A stretch of 8,761 nucleotides of DNA from DASPJQ01 sp035299065 (GCA_035299065.1 DATGXI010000192.1:1-8761); one strand, 5' to 3'. Shown: positions 1 to 7,408, counted from the stretch's first letter. Notes: a model not told the origin generated them from the letters alone. Numbers and translations: made by a program.

Positions 1-2902
1 GCCCTGTAGCTACTAACCCGGTTTGTACGGGCACTGTGTTCCAGCTATAATTAAATGCTGCCGTTGAACCACCCGTTGGCGTTGCTGTAATGCTACCGTT
101 GCTTCCACTGTTGCAAGGCTGAACTGCGGTAAAGGCCATTGATGGGAATATCAGTTCAAAAACGGTGTCGGTTTGCATGATGGTACAACCATTATCATCA
201 GTAACGGTTAGCGTATACACACCCGCATTAAGTCCCGGGTTTGTATTTGTGTTGTTTGAAACATTGTTGCTCCATAAATAGGTAAAAGGACCTGTGCCCC
301 CCGAAACAGTTGCAACCATTGATCCCAATGGGGTTCCCAGGCATCCCACACTGTCAGTTTCAATGCTAAGCGCCAGAGGTAAAGGCTCAAACAATTGAGT
401 GGTGAAATTATAGGCACATCCGTTGCTATCAGTAACCGTAACAGAATATGTTCCCGCAACAGCTGCATACAACGTGTCATTAAGCACTGGTGTTGGTGTA
501 TTCCACAAAACTGTAAATGGACTTGAGCCTCCTGCTGGTATACATACAAGGTTACTGGTGCCGCCTGCACATGAAATTGAATCAGGGGTCACAGTTATAG
601 TAACCGGTGATGGATCCAGAAGTAAAACATCAATACTGTTGCTGCACCCAACGCTGTCTGTAATGGCAATTTCGTAAATTCCAAATCCCAGCCCGCTTGC
701 TGTTGGTCCTGTAATACCTAACGTGTCCCACACATACGTATAAGGATCATTGCCACCAACTGTTGTTAAGGTAATACTGCCATCATTTGTTCCGGGACAT
801 GAGGGTAATTGCAAATCCACCGTAGTGATAAACGCTCCCGGACCCGCAATAATGGTAAATGCAACTGTATCTTCATTTCCGTTGCAGGAGGAGTCCCTGA
901 TAATTACATAATAATCGCCAGGGGCAAGATCACTCACTGTTAAACCGGTCTCGGCCGGTATGGTACTCCATACTACTGAGTAAGGTGGTTGGCCGCCATC
1001 CGGATTGACTGAAGCTGATCCACCGGTAAAACAACTGGCCGGTGTTACCGAAAGGTTAGCTGCAATAGGTGAATCACAATCATTCATACCCGTTGGAACC
1101 AGGGTCTGTACAAAGTTTGCTCCGGTAACATGAAGCATGCCTGTTTTTGAAATTTTTAAATCATAAATTGAATCAGGTGCTATGTATATAGCTATTTCAT
1201 TCAATAAGCTATCAACCTGAACAATGGTATCACGTTTACCAAAAAAAATATTCTGGCAATCATCGGCTGTTAATCCGCCCCAATACTTGACTGTTTCATC
1301 ACCAGGAAAAGGAGGCACCTGAATTGTTTTTGTAAGTAGCGATGCGCCTGTGGTTGCATCGAATTTTTTTAAATGATATGAATCATACGCATACAATGAC
1401 TTGTTGGCAACAACAAGACCGTTGTATCCATTTGAACTGCCTGCATAAATGTAATATCCTATACTGCCCACCTCCTGAAAAGAAAAACCTGTTGGAACGT
1501 TGTATACAATTGGTAAAAACGAAGGCATGGGTGATTTTACAATTTCGTTGGACATAGGCCCCCAAAGTGAATGCAGGTAATAACAATACCCGTAATTATC
1601 AACTGTAAGCAGTGCAATGTCGGCACAACAGCCTGTAGCTCCAACGGGATTAACTGTTGTTAGCGCAGTAAGGTTGGTATCCAGGTAGCACATTTGATCA
1701 ACACCACCTGTACCTCCACCACCAATTACTGCCTGGTTGGTACAACTGCTAAAAGCAATGCGCCACATTTCAAGCATAGCCGCACCACCATAATGATCGG
1801 CCACGAAACTTCCATCGGGCGATAATTTAATTACGTTTGCTGCTATTCCCGAAGAATATCCATTAACAAGGTAAATACTTCCTGAAAAATGATCAACCGC
1901 AAAGTCACCATAATTGGGAATGGGGAACGGTTCATTAAAAAGATTAGTTGTATATGACCAAACAAGTGCTCCTGCAACATCGTATTTCAACAGTTCATGT
2001 GGAAACACGCCACCATAAACATAGGTATTGCCGGCTTTATCATAGTCCACGTCAAAGGCCCGTGTTCCGCCCATAAAAGAGGGCGCTATAATCCATGGAT
2101 CAATAATTACCGCTTCATTTGCAGGGTTATCAAGATGGTAGGTTACTACATTGCCGTTTAATTTATATGCACTTCCAATGCTTTTTTTGTTTTGCTGTGC
2201 ATACGTTACCGGAGCCGCAGCTGTGAATTTTCCAAAAGCCGAAGCTATGGCCAAATCCCCGTTTAGTGATTGTGTAATTGATTTTTGTCCGATCCATTTT
2301 TCGCGAATAACCGAAACATCTGCACCGGGCTGAAGTTCGTAATAGTATTTTATACCGCTGCTGTCATGCGGAAACAACACATGCACATTTATGCCTTCAT
2401 ACAAGTTATAATAAATCAACTCCTTAAATGCCCTGGCTGAGATTGTTTTATTTGTTCCTTTTTCTCCTGACAAATACCTTGTTTTTATTTCAAATTCAGG
2501 CTCCGTTTTCACATGTGGATTGGCGTTTTGCCACTGAAATTCCAGGTAAAGCGGAACTGTTTTGTACTTAAGCTCGCTTTCTTTCTCTTTCTCATTTTCT
2601 TCAGACGCTCCCTCTTCGTGCTTCCTGAGTAAAGCTCTCATTTCTTTACGGCTTCTTTCAACCTTTTTACCTGTTTTAAAAATAATGCCTTTGCGTGTAA
2701 AATAAAAATGTACGCCTTTACTGTATGAATGGTAAAGAATTTCCGCAGCAGGGTCATAAACGCTTTCGTTTACCTGCCCAACATTTTCAATAAAGCAGCG
2801 CTTTTCAAATGGATCTTTTGCAGTCCAGCTTTTTGCCTGCGCAAACGAAAGCGAGGGCAACACAAATAAAATAAACGATAGTATGAACAGGTACTTTGAC
2901 AT
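1..2902 (-). CDS. Secreted DUF7948 / beta-propeller / SprB-repeat protein, 3' end cut by window edge
   Basis: An ATG at 2902-2900 opens a frame of 967 codons that reaches the left edge without a stop; I translated it by hand and the frame stays consistent throughout. Residues 1-21 are a signal peptide ending SLSFA before QAKSW. Residues 25-270 resemble DUF7948: RCFIENVGQ near 35-43, a YFTRKGIIF strand near 67-75, LIYYNLYEGINV near 162-173, and a closing VIIDPW at 265-270. A charged stretch (about 76-112) interrupts this domain. Residues 275-605 look like a beta-propeller (repeated D-x-x-GN-Y and LLKYD/VIKLS strands). SprB-like repeats with paired cysteines start near 612. Collinear similarity to the complete gene at 6582-3016 predicts about 213 missing residues: the end of a repeat, an Ig-like module and a T9SS type-B sorting domain. 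There is no Shine-Dalgarno sequence. The likely role is a cell-surface or released structural protein; no catalytic motif was seen and the exact function is unknown. Confidence 0.9.
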   Translation of the reverse strand, partial: MSKYLFILSFILFVLPSLSFAQAKSWTAKDPFEKRCFIENVGQVNESVYDPAAEILYHSYSKGVHFYFTRKGIIFKTGKKVERSRKEMRALLRKHEEGASEENEKEKESELKYKTVPLYLEFQWQNANPHVKTEPEFEIKTRYLSGEKGTNKTISARAFKELIYYNLYEGINVHVLFPHDSSGIKYYYELQPGADVSVIREKWIGQKSITQSLNGDLAIASAFGKFTAAAPVTYAQQNKKSIGSAYKLNGNVVTYHLDNPANEAVIIDPWIIAPSFMGGTRAFDVDYDKAGNTYVYGGVFPHELLKYDVAGALVWSYTTNLFNEPFPIPNYGDFAVDHFSGSIYLVNGYSSGIAANVIKLSPDGSFVADHYGGAAMLEMWRIAFSSCTNQAVIGGGGTGGVDQMCYLDTNLTALTTVNPVGATGCCADIALLTVDNYGYCYYLHSLWGPMSNEIVKSPMPSFLPIVYNVPTGFSFQEVGSIGYYIYAGSSNGYNGLVVANKSLYAYDSYHLKKFDATTGASLLTKTIQVPPFPGDETVKYWGGLTADDCQNIFFGKRDTIVQVDSLLNEIAIYIAPDSIYDLKISKTGMLHVTGANFVQTLVPTGMNDCDSPIAANLSVTPASCFTGGSASVNPDGGQPPYSVVWSTIPAETGLTVSDLAPGDYYVIIRDSSCNGNEDTVAFTIIAGPGAFITTVDLQLPSCPGTNDGSITLTTVGGNDPYTYVWDTLGITGPTASGLGFGIYEIAITDSVGCSNSIDVLLLDPSPVTITVTPDSISCAGGTSNLVCIPAGGSSPFTVLWNTPTPVLNDTLYAAVAGTYSVTVTDSNGCAYNFTTQLFEPLPLALSIETDSVGCLGTPLGSMVATVSGGTGPFTYLWSNNVSNNTNTNPGLNAGVYTLTVTDDNGCTIMQTDTVFELIFPSMAFTAVQPCNSGSNGSITATPTGGSTAAFNYSWNTVPVQTGLVATG
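2..1069 (-). repeat. SprB-like repeat array in the left partial gene (4 full modules plus part of a fifth)
   Basis: Residues about 612-967 hold modules of the form Cys-x-GG...GG-x-x-PYTYxW...GL-x-x-GxYxVTVTDxxGC, the SprB repeat pattern of Bacteroidota surface proteins. First cysteines lie at residues 624, 702, 778, 854 and 930, a spacing of 78, 76, 76 and 76. The second cysteines of modules 1-4 lie at 673, 753, 829 and 906, giving intra-module distances of 49, 51, 51 and 52. Each module aligns best with the module of the same rank in the neighbouring paralogue. An extra cysteine (787) sits in module 3. Confidence 0.85.
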
Positions 2903-2943
2903 TGGATAAAAATAAGTCTTAAAATCTTTTTCAATTAAACTCT

Positions 2944-2981
2944 ACATTTTCGCACACGCCATTTACCTGCACTGAAAATGT
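2944..2981. repeat. Short inverted repeat between the two large paralogues
   Basis: In the 113-base gap, 8-base perfect arms (ACATTTTC at 2944-2951 and GAAAATGT at 2974-2981) flank a 22-base loop. It lies downstream of the stop at 3016, so it could fold in the 3' part of that transcript. It has no T-run after it and a long loop, so I do not call it a terminator. It may be chance. The rest of the gap is AT-rich with nothing recognisable, and no TAnnTTTG box at a sensible distance from the ATG at 2902. Confidence 0.25.
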
Positions 2982-3015
2982 GTAAAGGACAAGGAATTGG
3001 TTACATTATCAAAAT

Positions 3016-6000
3016 TTACCTCACCAATTGCACCGTTCCGTTGTAAATAACATCACCCTCTACATCGCTGCACAGCGCTTTGTATTTCAACAAAACATAG
3101 TACACACCTGCCGCTGCTTCAGCCCCTCCCAAATCATCGCCTTTCCAGCCCGCATTCGGATCATCACTCTTAAACATTAATTGTCCCCATCGGTTATAGA
3201 TTTCAATGTGGTAACTTGAGAACAGGTAGGAAATAATATCAGGTCCCGTATTCGGTATAAATGTCATGGCATAATACGTGCTGTTATAACCATCACCATT
3301 GGGTGTAAACACATTGGGTATAATTGTTTTGGACGCAACCGGGTACTCACCTACTTCAACTGTTGTTGTTATGTAACGGCAACCACCGTAATACCATGTT
3401 CCCGATAAATTAAAGGCATTGGCACTTGAAGCATTGTATACGGCTGTTGTTTCGCCTGGTATTGGTGTACCCATTAAGTACCATTGATACGCTGCTCCCG
3501 CAATTCCCGGTAAATACATTTCAACCAACGGTGCACCGTCACAGGAAACACCCATTATTTTCAAGGTGTCTTCAAGCGCATTTTCATTCAGGTTTGTTGG
3601 AAATGTTGCGGTACAACCGTTAGCTGTGACACTTAAAATATATGCACCTGCACCTAGCCCTGTGGCGGTTAACCCGGACTGTGCCGGACTTGTGTTCCAT
3701 GAATAGCTGAACGCAGTACCAGCGGAACCGCCTGTTGCACTTGCTGTAATTTCTCCATTGCTTCCACCGTTGCAAGGTTGCTTATTGGTGAATGATATGG
3801 CTGGAAAAATAAGTTCGTAAACGGTATCGCTCAAACTAATGGTGCAACCGTTAGCATCGGTAACGGTGAGTGAATAAACACCCGCAGCAAGACCCGTATT
3901 TGACGGAGAATTTAGTGTTGAATTGTTGCTCCATAAATAGGTATACGCCCCTGTTCCTCCACCTGGTGTTGCAATAATTGATCCGCCTGGTGAACCCAAA
4001 CAGCCTACACTGTCGGTCACAAAACTCAATGTTAACGGTGCTGGTTCTTCCAGCGTGTCGGTAAAGTTCAATATACAACCATTGTCATCGGTAACTGTTA
4101 TTGAATAAATGCCCGATGAAGCATTGTATAATGTATCATTTGCAACGGGTGCAGGAAGATTCCATACAACAGTGTACGGTCCCGTTCCTCCTGAAGAAAG
4201 CACAGCCACATCAGCAGTACCACCAACACAATCAACCGTACCGGCATTGGTATAGGCAGTAATGGGAACCGGTTCAGTAACATTGATAGGAAACCCACTT
4301 CCACAACCCGTACTGTCAATAATGGTTACCACATACGTTCCTGCACCCAACCCGTTAACAATTGAATCGGTGCTGGACAACGAAGCCCATGAATACGTAA
4401 ATGGAGCAATGCCCGAGGTGGGTGTCACGGTTATTGACCCATCGGTATAACCACCGCATGAAGGACTCTCAACAACTATGGTTGCATTAATTCCATTGGT
4501 GTCGTCATCAATGGTGAAAAAGAAAGATACTTTGCTGCACGATGCCGAAGCATCATCAATGGTAACGGAATACGTTCCCGGTGTCAAATTAAAAATACTG
4601 TCGCCAACAACAGCAGGGCTGGTATTCCATGTTACCGTATATGGTGCGGTGCCTCCGGTTGGTGTTACCCATGCCGAACCAAGGCCTGAACAGCTAAGAC
4701 CGTTTACCACCAGGTTGGGATCAATAATGGGGTCAGAGGGACTTAAACAAGGTGTTAGTGCCGATGGTGCAAACGCAGTAACAAAATTATAACCGGTTGC
4801 ATAAAGCATACCGGTGTTTGTTACGGCCACATCAATAACGGAATCACCAATGTAATATGACTGTATAACGTTCAGCAAACTATCATACTGGTATATGGTA
4901 TCTTTCACACCAACAAATAAATTCTGGCATTCATCCACCGCTATTCCTCCCCAGTATTTTATGCTGGACGTTGGCGTTACCACGTTTTTCGTAATGAGCA
5001 ACGAGCCGGTAAACGCATCGCGTTTCTGAATGGTAAATCCATCATATGCATACAGTGATGTATTGGCAATGGCCACACCGTTGTACCCGTTCAGGATTGT
5101 TGGAGAATAATAGTATAAACTTGACAGTTCATTAAAACTAAACCCGGTGGGTATTGAATACGTGACTGGTAAAAATGCCGGTAAGGGTGATCGGTGCAGC
5201 TGGTTGGCTGCTGAGCTTGGAGAATGCGGTAAATAATAGCAGTTGCCATATTTGTCGGCTGTTAAAATGGCAATGTCCTGGAAACTGGATGCACCAAAAA
5301 CAGCAACAGGTGAAAAGAAAGAAAGATTTGTATCGAGGTACGCCATTTGATTTCCTACGGCACCACCACCGCCAATTACAACCTGGTTGGTACATGGCAC
5401 CACAATAATACGCCACATCTCGTCCATGATTGAAAAAGCCGCAAATCCTGCAGCAAATACACCTCCATTGGAAAGTTTTAAGACTGTATTTCCACCGCCA
5501 AATCCGTACCCGTCAATGAGGTATGAGCTACCAGTGTAACGGTCAACTGCAAAATCGCCATAATAGGAAATCCCGCTATTGGAAAACTCAGTTACGGTAT
5601 ATGACCACACCAGTACACCAGCGCTGTTGTATTTCAACAATACAAGAGGATCGTCACCACCAAACGCAAATACATTACCACTGTTATCATACTCCACATC
5701 ATAGCAGCGCGCAAGTGAGCCTACAGGTGGAATATCAACCCATGGGTCAATGATCATTCCTTCGGCTGGTACGTCACATGTATAGGAAACCACGTTTCCC
5801 TGAAGGGAATAGGTTGTTTTTACAGGTGATTTGGATTGGTCCAGGCTAAATGAAACAGGTTTCGAAAAAACAAGATTACCAACTGGGCCGTTTACAGCTA
5901 TACCACCTGCTGAATTCAGGTTTAAGCTGGCAGTGCTTCCCCACTCTTCTTTAATCAATGCTGCGCTGGCCCCCTTTTTTACTATGTAATTGTATTTTAT

Positions 6001-6582
6001 ACCCGAACTGTCAACCGGAAAAAACAATTCAACATCAATTCCGGGATATACGTTGTAATATACCAGTTTTTTAAATCCTCTTGCCTGAAGGGTGTTATTG
6101 GTATTTTTTTCAGGAAAGTGATAGCTGGTTACAACCTGTCCGCTGGCCAGGGTGCCTATGTGTTGTTCGGCATTTTTCCAGGTCAATTCAATAAAATGGT
6201 CGTTGAATTTAAATTCAAGTTTTTCCTTTTCACGTTCTTCTTCCCTTCGTTCCTCTTTGCGGCTAAGTTTTTTACCTTCCTTGCCGGCTTCCATTTTTTC
6301 CAGTATTTCGTGAATTTCCTTTGATGAACGCTTTACTTTTTCACGTTGCCTGAATACAATACCGTTTTCGGTAAAATAAATATCGGTACCACTTGTTTTG
6401 GAACCAAACAAGACTTTTTTATTACCGGGTAGTATTCCATCAAACTGGCCCAGGTTTTCGACAAAACAACGCTGGTCAAATTGATTGTTTATTTTCCATG
6501 CGGCCTGTTGAGACCAGGAATTTCCTGCCACGATGGCAAAGAAAAAAAGTGAGAGTGTTTTGAAAAAATTTACGTTTTTCAT
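3016..6582 (-). CDS. Secreted DUF7948 / beta-propeller / SprB-repeat protein with T9SS type-B sorting domain (complete)
   Basis: This is a complete 1188-residue protein, ATG at 6582 and TAA at 3018-3016. Residues 1-24 are a signal peptide (hydrophobic LSLFFFAIVAG, then NSWS before QQ). Residues 30-282 match DUF7948: RCFVENLGQFDG at 38-49, IYFTENGIVF, LVYYNVYPGIDVELFFP, closing MIIDPW at 276-281. A charged, probably helical insert spans 79-125. Residues 285-605 form a propeller-like region with a glycine-rich VVIGGGGAVG at 401-410. Five SprB-like modules run from 617 to 1003, followed by an Ig-like module at 1005-1082 (YQWYLMGTPIPG). Residues 1086-1188 are the gliding-motility-associated (CHU_C, TIGR04131-like) domain: VFTPNGDGYN, IYNRWGQLMF, GWKGDD, AAGVYYVLLKYK. 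The expected route is Sec, then T9SS, to the surface or medium; type-B domains usually need a PorP/SprF-like partner. It is a tandem paralogue of the next gene downstream. The role is inferred as adhesive or structural; no enzyme site was seen. Confidence 0.95.
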   Translation of the reverse strand: MKNVNFFKTLSLFFFAIVAGNSWSQQAAWKINNQFDQRCFVENLGQFDGILPGNKKVLFGSKTSGTDIYFTENGIVFRQREKVKRSSKEIHEILEKMEAGKEGKKLSRKEERREEEREKEKLEFKFNDHFIELTWKNAEQHIGTLASGQVVTSYHFPEKNTNNTLQARGFKKLVYYNVYPGIDVELFFPVDSSGIKYNYIVKKGASAALIKEEWGSTASLNLNSAGGIAVNGPVGNLVFSKPVSFSLDQSKSPVKTTYSLQGNVVSYTCDVPAEGMIIDPWVDIPPVGSLARCYDVEYDNSGNVFAFGGDDPLVLLKYNSAGVLVWSYTVTEFSNSGISYYGDFAVDRYTGSSYLIDGYGFGGGNTVLKLSNGGVFAAGFAAFSIMDEMWRIIVVPCTNQVVIGGGGAVGNQMAYLDTNLSFFSPVAVFGASSFQDIAILTADKYGNCYYLPHSPSSAANQLHRSPLPAFLPVTYSIPTGFSFNELSSLYYYSPTILNGYNGVAIANTSLYAYDGFTIQKRDAFTGSLLITKNVVTPTSSIKYWGGIAVDECQNLFVGVKDTIYQYDSLLNVIQSYYIGDSVIDVAVTNTGMLYATGYNFVTAFAPSALTPCLSPSDPIIDPNLVVNGLSCSGLGSAWVTPTGGTAPYTVTWNTSPAVVGDSIFNLTPGTYSVTIDDASASCSKVSFFFTIDDDTNGINATIVVESPSCGGYTDGSITVTPTSGIAPFTYSWASLSSTDSIVNGLGAGTYVVTIIDSTGCGSGFPINVTEPVPITAYTNAGTVDCVGGTADVAVLSSGGTGPYTVVWNLPAPVANDTLYNASSGIYSITVTDDNGCILNFTDTLEEPAPLTLSFVTDSVGCLGSPGGSIIATPGGGTGAYTYLWSNNSTLNSPSNTGLAAGVYSLTVTDANGCTISLSDTVYELIFPAISFTNKQPCNGGSNGEITASATGGSAGTAFSYSWNTSPAQSGLTATGLGAGAYILSVTANGCTATFPTNLNENALEDTLKIMGVSCDGAPLVEMYLPGIAGAAYQWYLMGTPIPGETTAVYNASSANAFNLSGTWYYGGCRYITTTVEVGEYPVASKTIIPNVFTPNGDGYNSTYYAMTFIPNTGPDIISYLFSSYHIEIYNRWGQLMFKSDDPNAGWKGDDLGGAEAAAGVYYVLLKYKALCSDVEGDVIYNGTVQLVR
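3574..4734 (-). repeat. SprB-like repeat array of the complete paralogue (5 modules)
   Basis: Residues about 617-1003 contain five Ig-like modules. First cysteines are at 631, 709, 785, 861 and 937, and the following Ig-like module has one at 1014: steps of 78, 76, 76, 76 and 77. Second cysteines are at 682, 760, 836, 913, 990 and 1068, giving pairs 51, 51, 51, 52, 53 and 54 residues apart. The conserved core is GG-x-x-PYTxxW, GxYSxTVTD and NGC. The pairs probably form one disulfide per module outside the cell (inference). Modules are diverged at DNA level, so this is an ancient array and not a recent tandem duplication. Confidence 0.9.
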
Positions 6583-6598
6583 GTGTGTGAGGTTTGAT

Positions 6599-6606
6599 CA
6601 AATATA
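6599..6606 (-). promoter_or_regulatory. Bacteroidota-type -7 box (TATATTTG) of the gene starting at 6582
   Basis: Read on the minus strand this is TATATTTG, an exact match to the TAnnTTTG -7 element used by the Bacteroidota primary sigma factor. It ends 16 bases before the ATG, so the 5' leader would be only about 10 bases and cannot hold a Shine-Dalgarno site; none is seen. No clear TTTG -33 element occurs at the usual spacing. The next gene upstream has the same box at the same distance, which raises confidence. Confidence 0.6.
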
Positions 6607-6662
6607 AGAATTTGAACCGATATTTACGCACCTTTGAAATATTAACTTTTAACGGGTGTAAG

Positions 6663-6678
6663 CGTGAAACTTTTCACG
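6663..6678. promoter_or_regulatory. 16-base perfect palindrome upstream of the complete large gene
   Basis: CGTGAAACTTTTCACG has 7-base arms around a 2-base centre. It sits about 57 bases upstream of the predicted -7 box of the gene starting at 6582. Its size and symmetry fit a dimeric DNA-binding protein site, but there is only one copy and no regulator gene is nearby, so chance is possible. Confidence 0.25.
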
Positions 6679-6700
6679 TCAGATTTATAAATTTTGAACC

Positions 6701-6733
6701 CGGTAGTTACCACTGGCCTGAATATTACTACCG
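6701..6733. repeat. Inverted repeat downstream of the small exported-protein gene
   Basis: Perfect 7-base arms (CGGTAGT at 6701-6707, ACTACCG at 6727-6733) are separated by 19 bases. In the minus-strand transcript it lies about 70 bases after the stop of the gene ending at 6805. The sequence after it is AU-rich but has no U-run, so a role as terminator is only possible. The rest of the 222-base gap holds the promoter and palindrome listed separately and no gene. Confidence 0.25.
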
Positions 6734-6804
6734 TTCCCTAAAAGGATATACTGCGCTAAGTTGTTTTACCTACTAATTACCAATCAAAATTCTGAATCCC
6801 GAAT

Positions 6805-7296
6805 TCACCGCCCCTTGCACTGCTCCAGGGCTGTTTTCATGGCTTTCCCCTCCTCACCCGTCCATGCAAACTCACTTTTTACAGCATCAAATACCAATGT
6901 TCCACTAGGGGTTGACTCCCATACTACAAGTTGACTTTTACACGCAGCCAATTCTTTCTTTTTGTACATGGTCATGTCAACGTCAATGCTGGATTTTTCC
7001 TTTGAAATTGATTCGGGTATGTTACGCAAATCAAATACCAGGTGACGTTTGATATAGCCTTTTTGTATATAGGTGAATTTATACACTTTGCCATACAAGC
7101 AATTGTATAACCAAACCATACCTTTTTCGGTTTTTTGCGTGGCAATTACTACATCGTTTTCGCTAATCTGAATGTTTACCCCGTTAAGGCGCACCTCATT
7201 GGTGCCAAAAGCTTTGGCTGTAACACACATTGACTGCGACTTAGCATTTTGTATGTTAAGCACAACCAACCATATGACCAAGCTAAAAACCCTCAT
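6805..7296 (-). CDS. Small exported protein, carboxypeptidase-regulatory-like domain
   Basis: This is a 163-residue protein, ATG at 7296 and TGA at 6807-6805. Residues 1-20 are a signal peptide (VFSLVIWLVVLNI, then NAKS before QS). Residues about 35-95 look like a CarboxypepD_reg-like / prealbumin-like beta-sandwich: LNGVNIQISENDVVIAT, then a strand with YGKVYKFTYIQKGYIKRHLVF and DLRNIPE. This pattern is common in exported Bacteroidota proteins of unknown function. The C-terminal third (KSQLVVWE, TLVFDAVKSEFAW, charged helix) resembles the tail often seen after that domain, where a lysine-rich segment precedes a short hairpin and a terminal helix. Cysteines are at 24, 66, 119 and 160. It has its own promoter box 16 bases upstream. 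It has no T9SS sorting domain, so it probably stays in the periplasm or at the inner face of the outer membrane. It sits between two large T9SS cargo genes, but a functional link is only a guess. Confidence 0.85.
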   Translation of the reverse strand: MRVFSLVIWLVVLNIQNAKSQSMCVTAKAFGTNEVRLNGVNIQISENDVVIATQKTEKGMVWLYNCLYGKVYKFTYIQKGYIKRHLVFDLRNIPESISKEKSSIDVDMTMYKKKELAACKSQLVVWESTPSGTLVFDAVKSEFAWTGEEGKAMKTALEQCKGR

Positions 7297-7312
7297 TTGA
7301 ATCTGTTTAAAT

Positions 7313-7320
7313 CAAATATA
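7313..7320 (-). promoter_or_regulatory. Bacteroidota-type -7 box (TATATTTG) of the small exported-protein gene
   Basis: The minus strand reads TATATTTG followed by AT, identical over 10 bases to the box before the gene starting at 6582 and, like it, ending exactly 16 bases before the ATG. It suggests that this gene is transcribed separately from the large gene upstream, with a leader of about 10 bases. A matching -33 element is not evident. Confidence 0.6.
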
Positions 7321-7408
7321 CAAACTTAAGGGGTTAGGTGTGCTGCGTTCATACAAAATGCCCGAATCATGTGACAAACCATCCAGGATATAATTTAACT
7401 CATCCTTA

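Noticed and set aside
208..570. Minus-strand ORF of 120 codons, plus plus-strand ORFs at 423-677, 1342-1557 and 2151-2333
   Set aside because: They overlap the long minus-strand frame 2902-1 in other frames, have low-complexity composition and no domain or start signal. They are shadows of the real gene.
2..1069. Regular spacing in the repeat region as a CRISPR array or recent tandem DNA repeat
   Set aside because: The period is about 228 bases, units are diverged at DNA level and the region is an open reading frame; the repetition is at protein level.
1241..1248. Run of eight A (coding T8) as a phase-variation tract
   Set aside because: Eight bases is short for slippage-driven switching; the tract is in the middle of a conserved region and the frame is intact. 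It simply encodes Ile-Phe-Phe.
2907..2914. TATTTTTA with a TTG 17 bases upstream as promoter of the left gene
   Set aside because: It ends only 4 bases before the ATG, which would place the transcription start at or inside the first codon, and it misses the final G of TAnnTTTG.
3426..6324. Several 60-104 codon ORFs on both strands inside the complete large gene
   Set aside because: All lie within a frame that is clearly protein-coding by domain content; their translations show only mirrored repeat composition.
6583..6804. Small plus-strand ORF 6594-6776 in the intergenic gap
   Set aside because: 60 codons without a recognisable start signal, domain or composition typical of a gene; it crosses the promoter and inverted repeats of the minus-strand genes.
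7381..7389. ATCC-A-GGAT mini-palindrome after the right-hand gene as a terminator
   Set aside because: Four-base arms with a one-base centre cannot form a stable stem, and no U-run follows.
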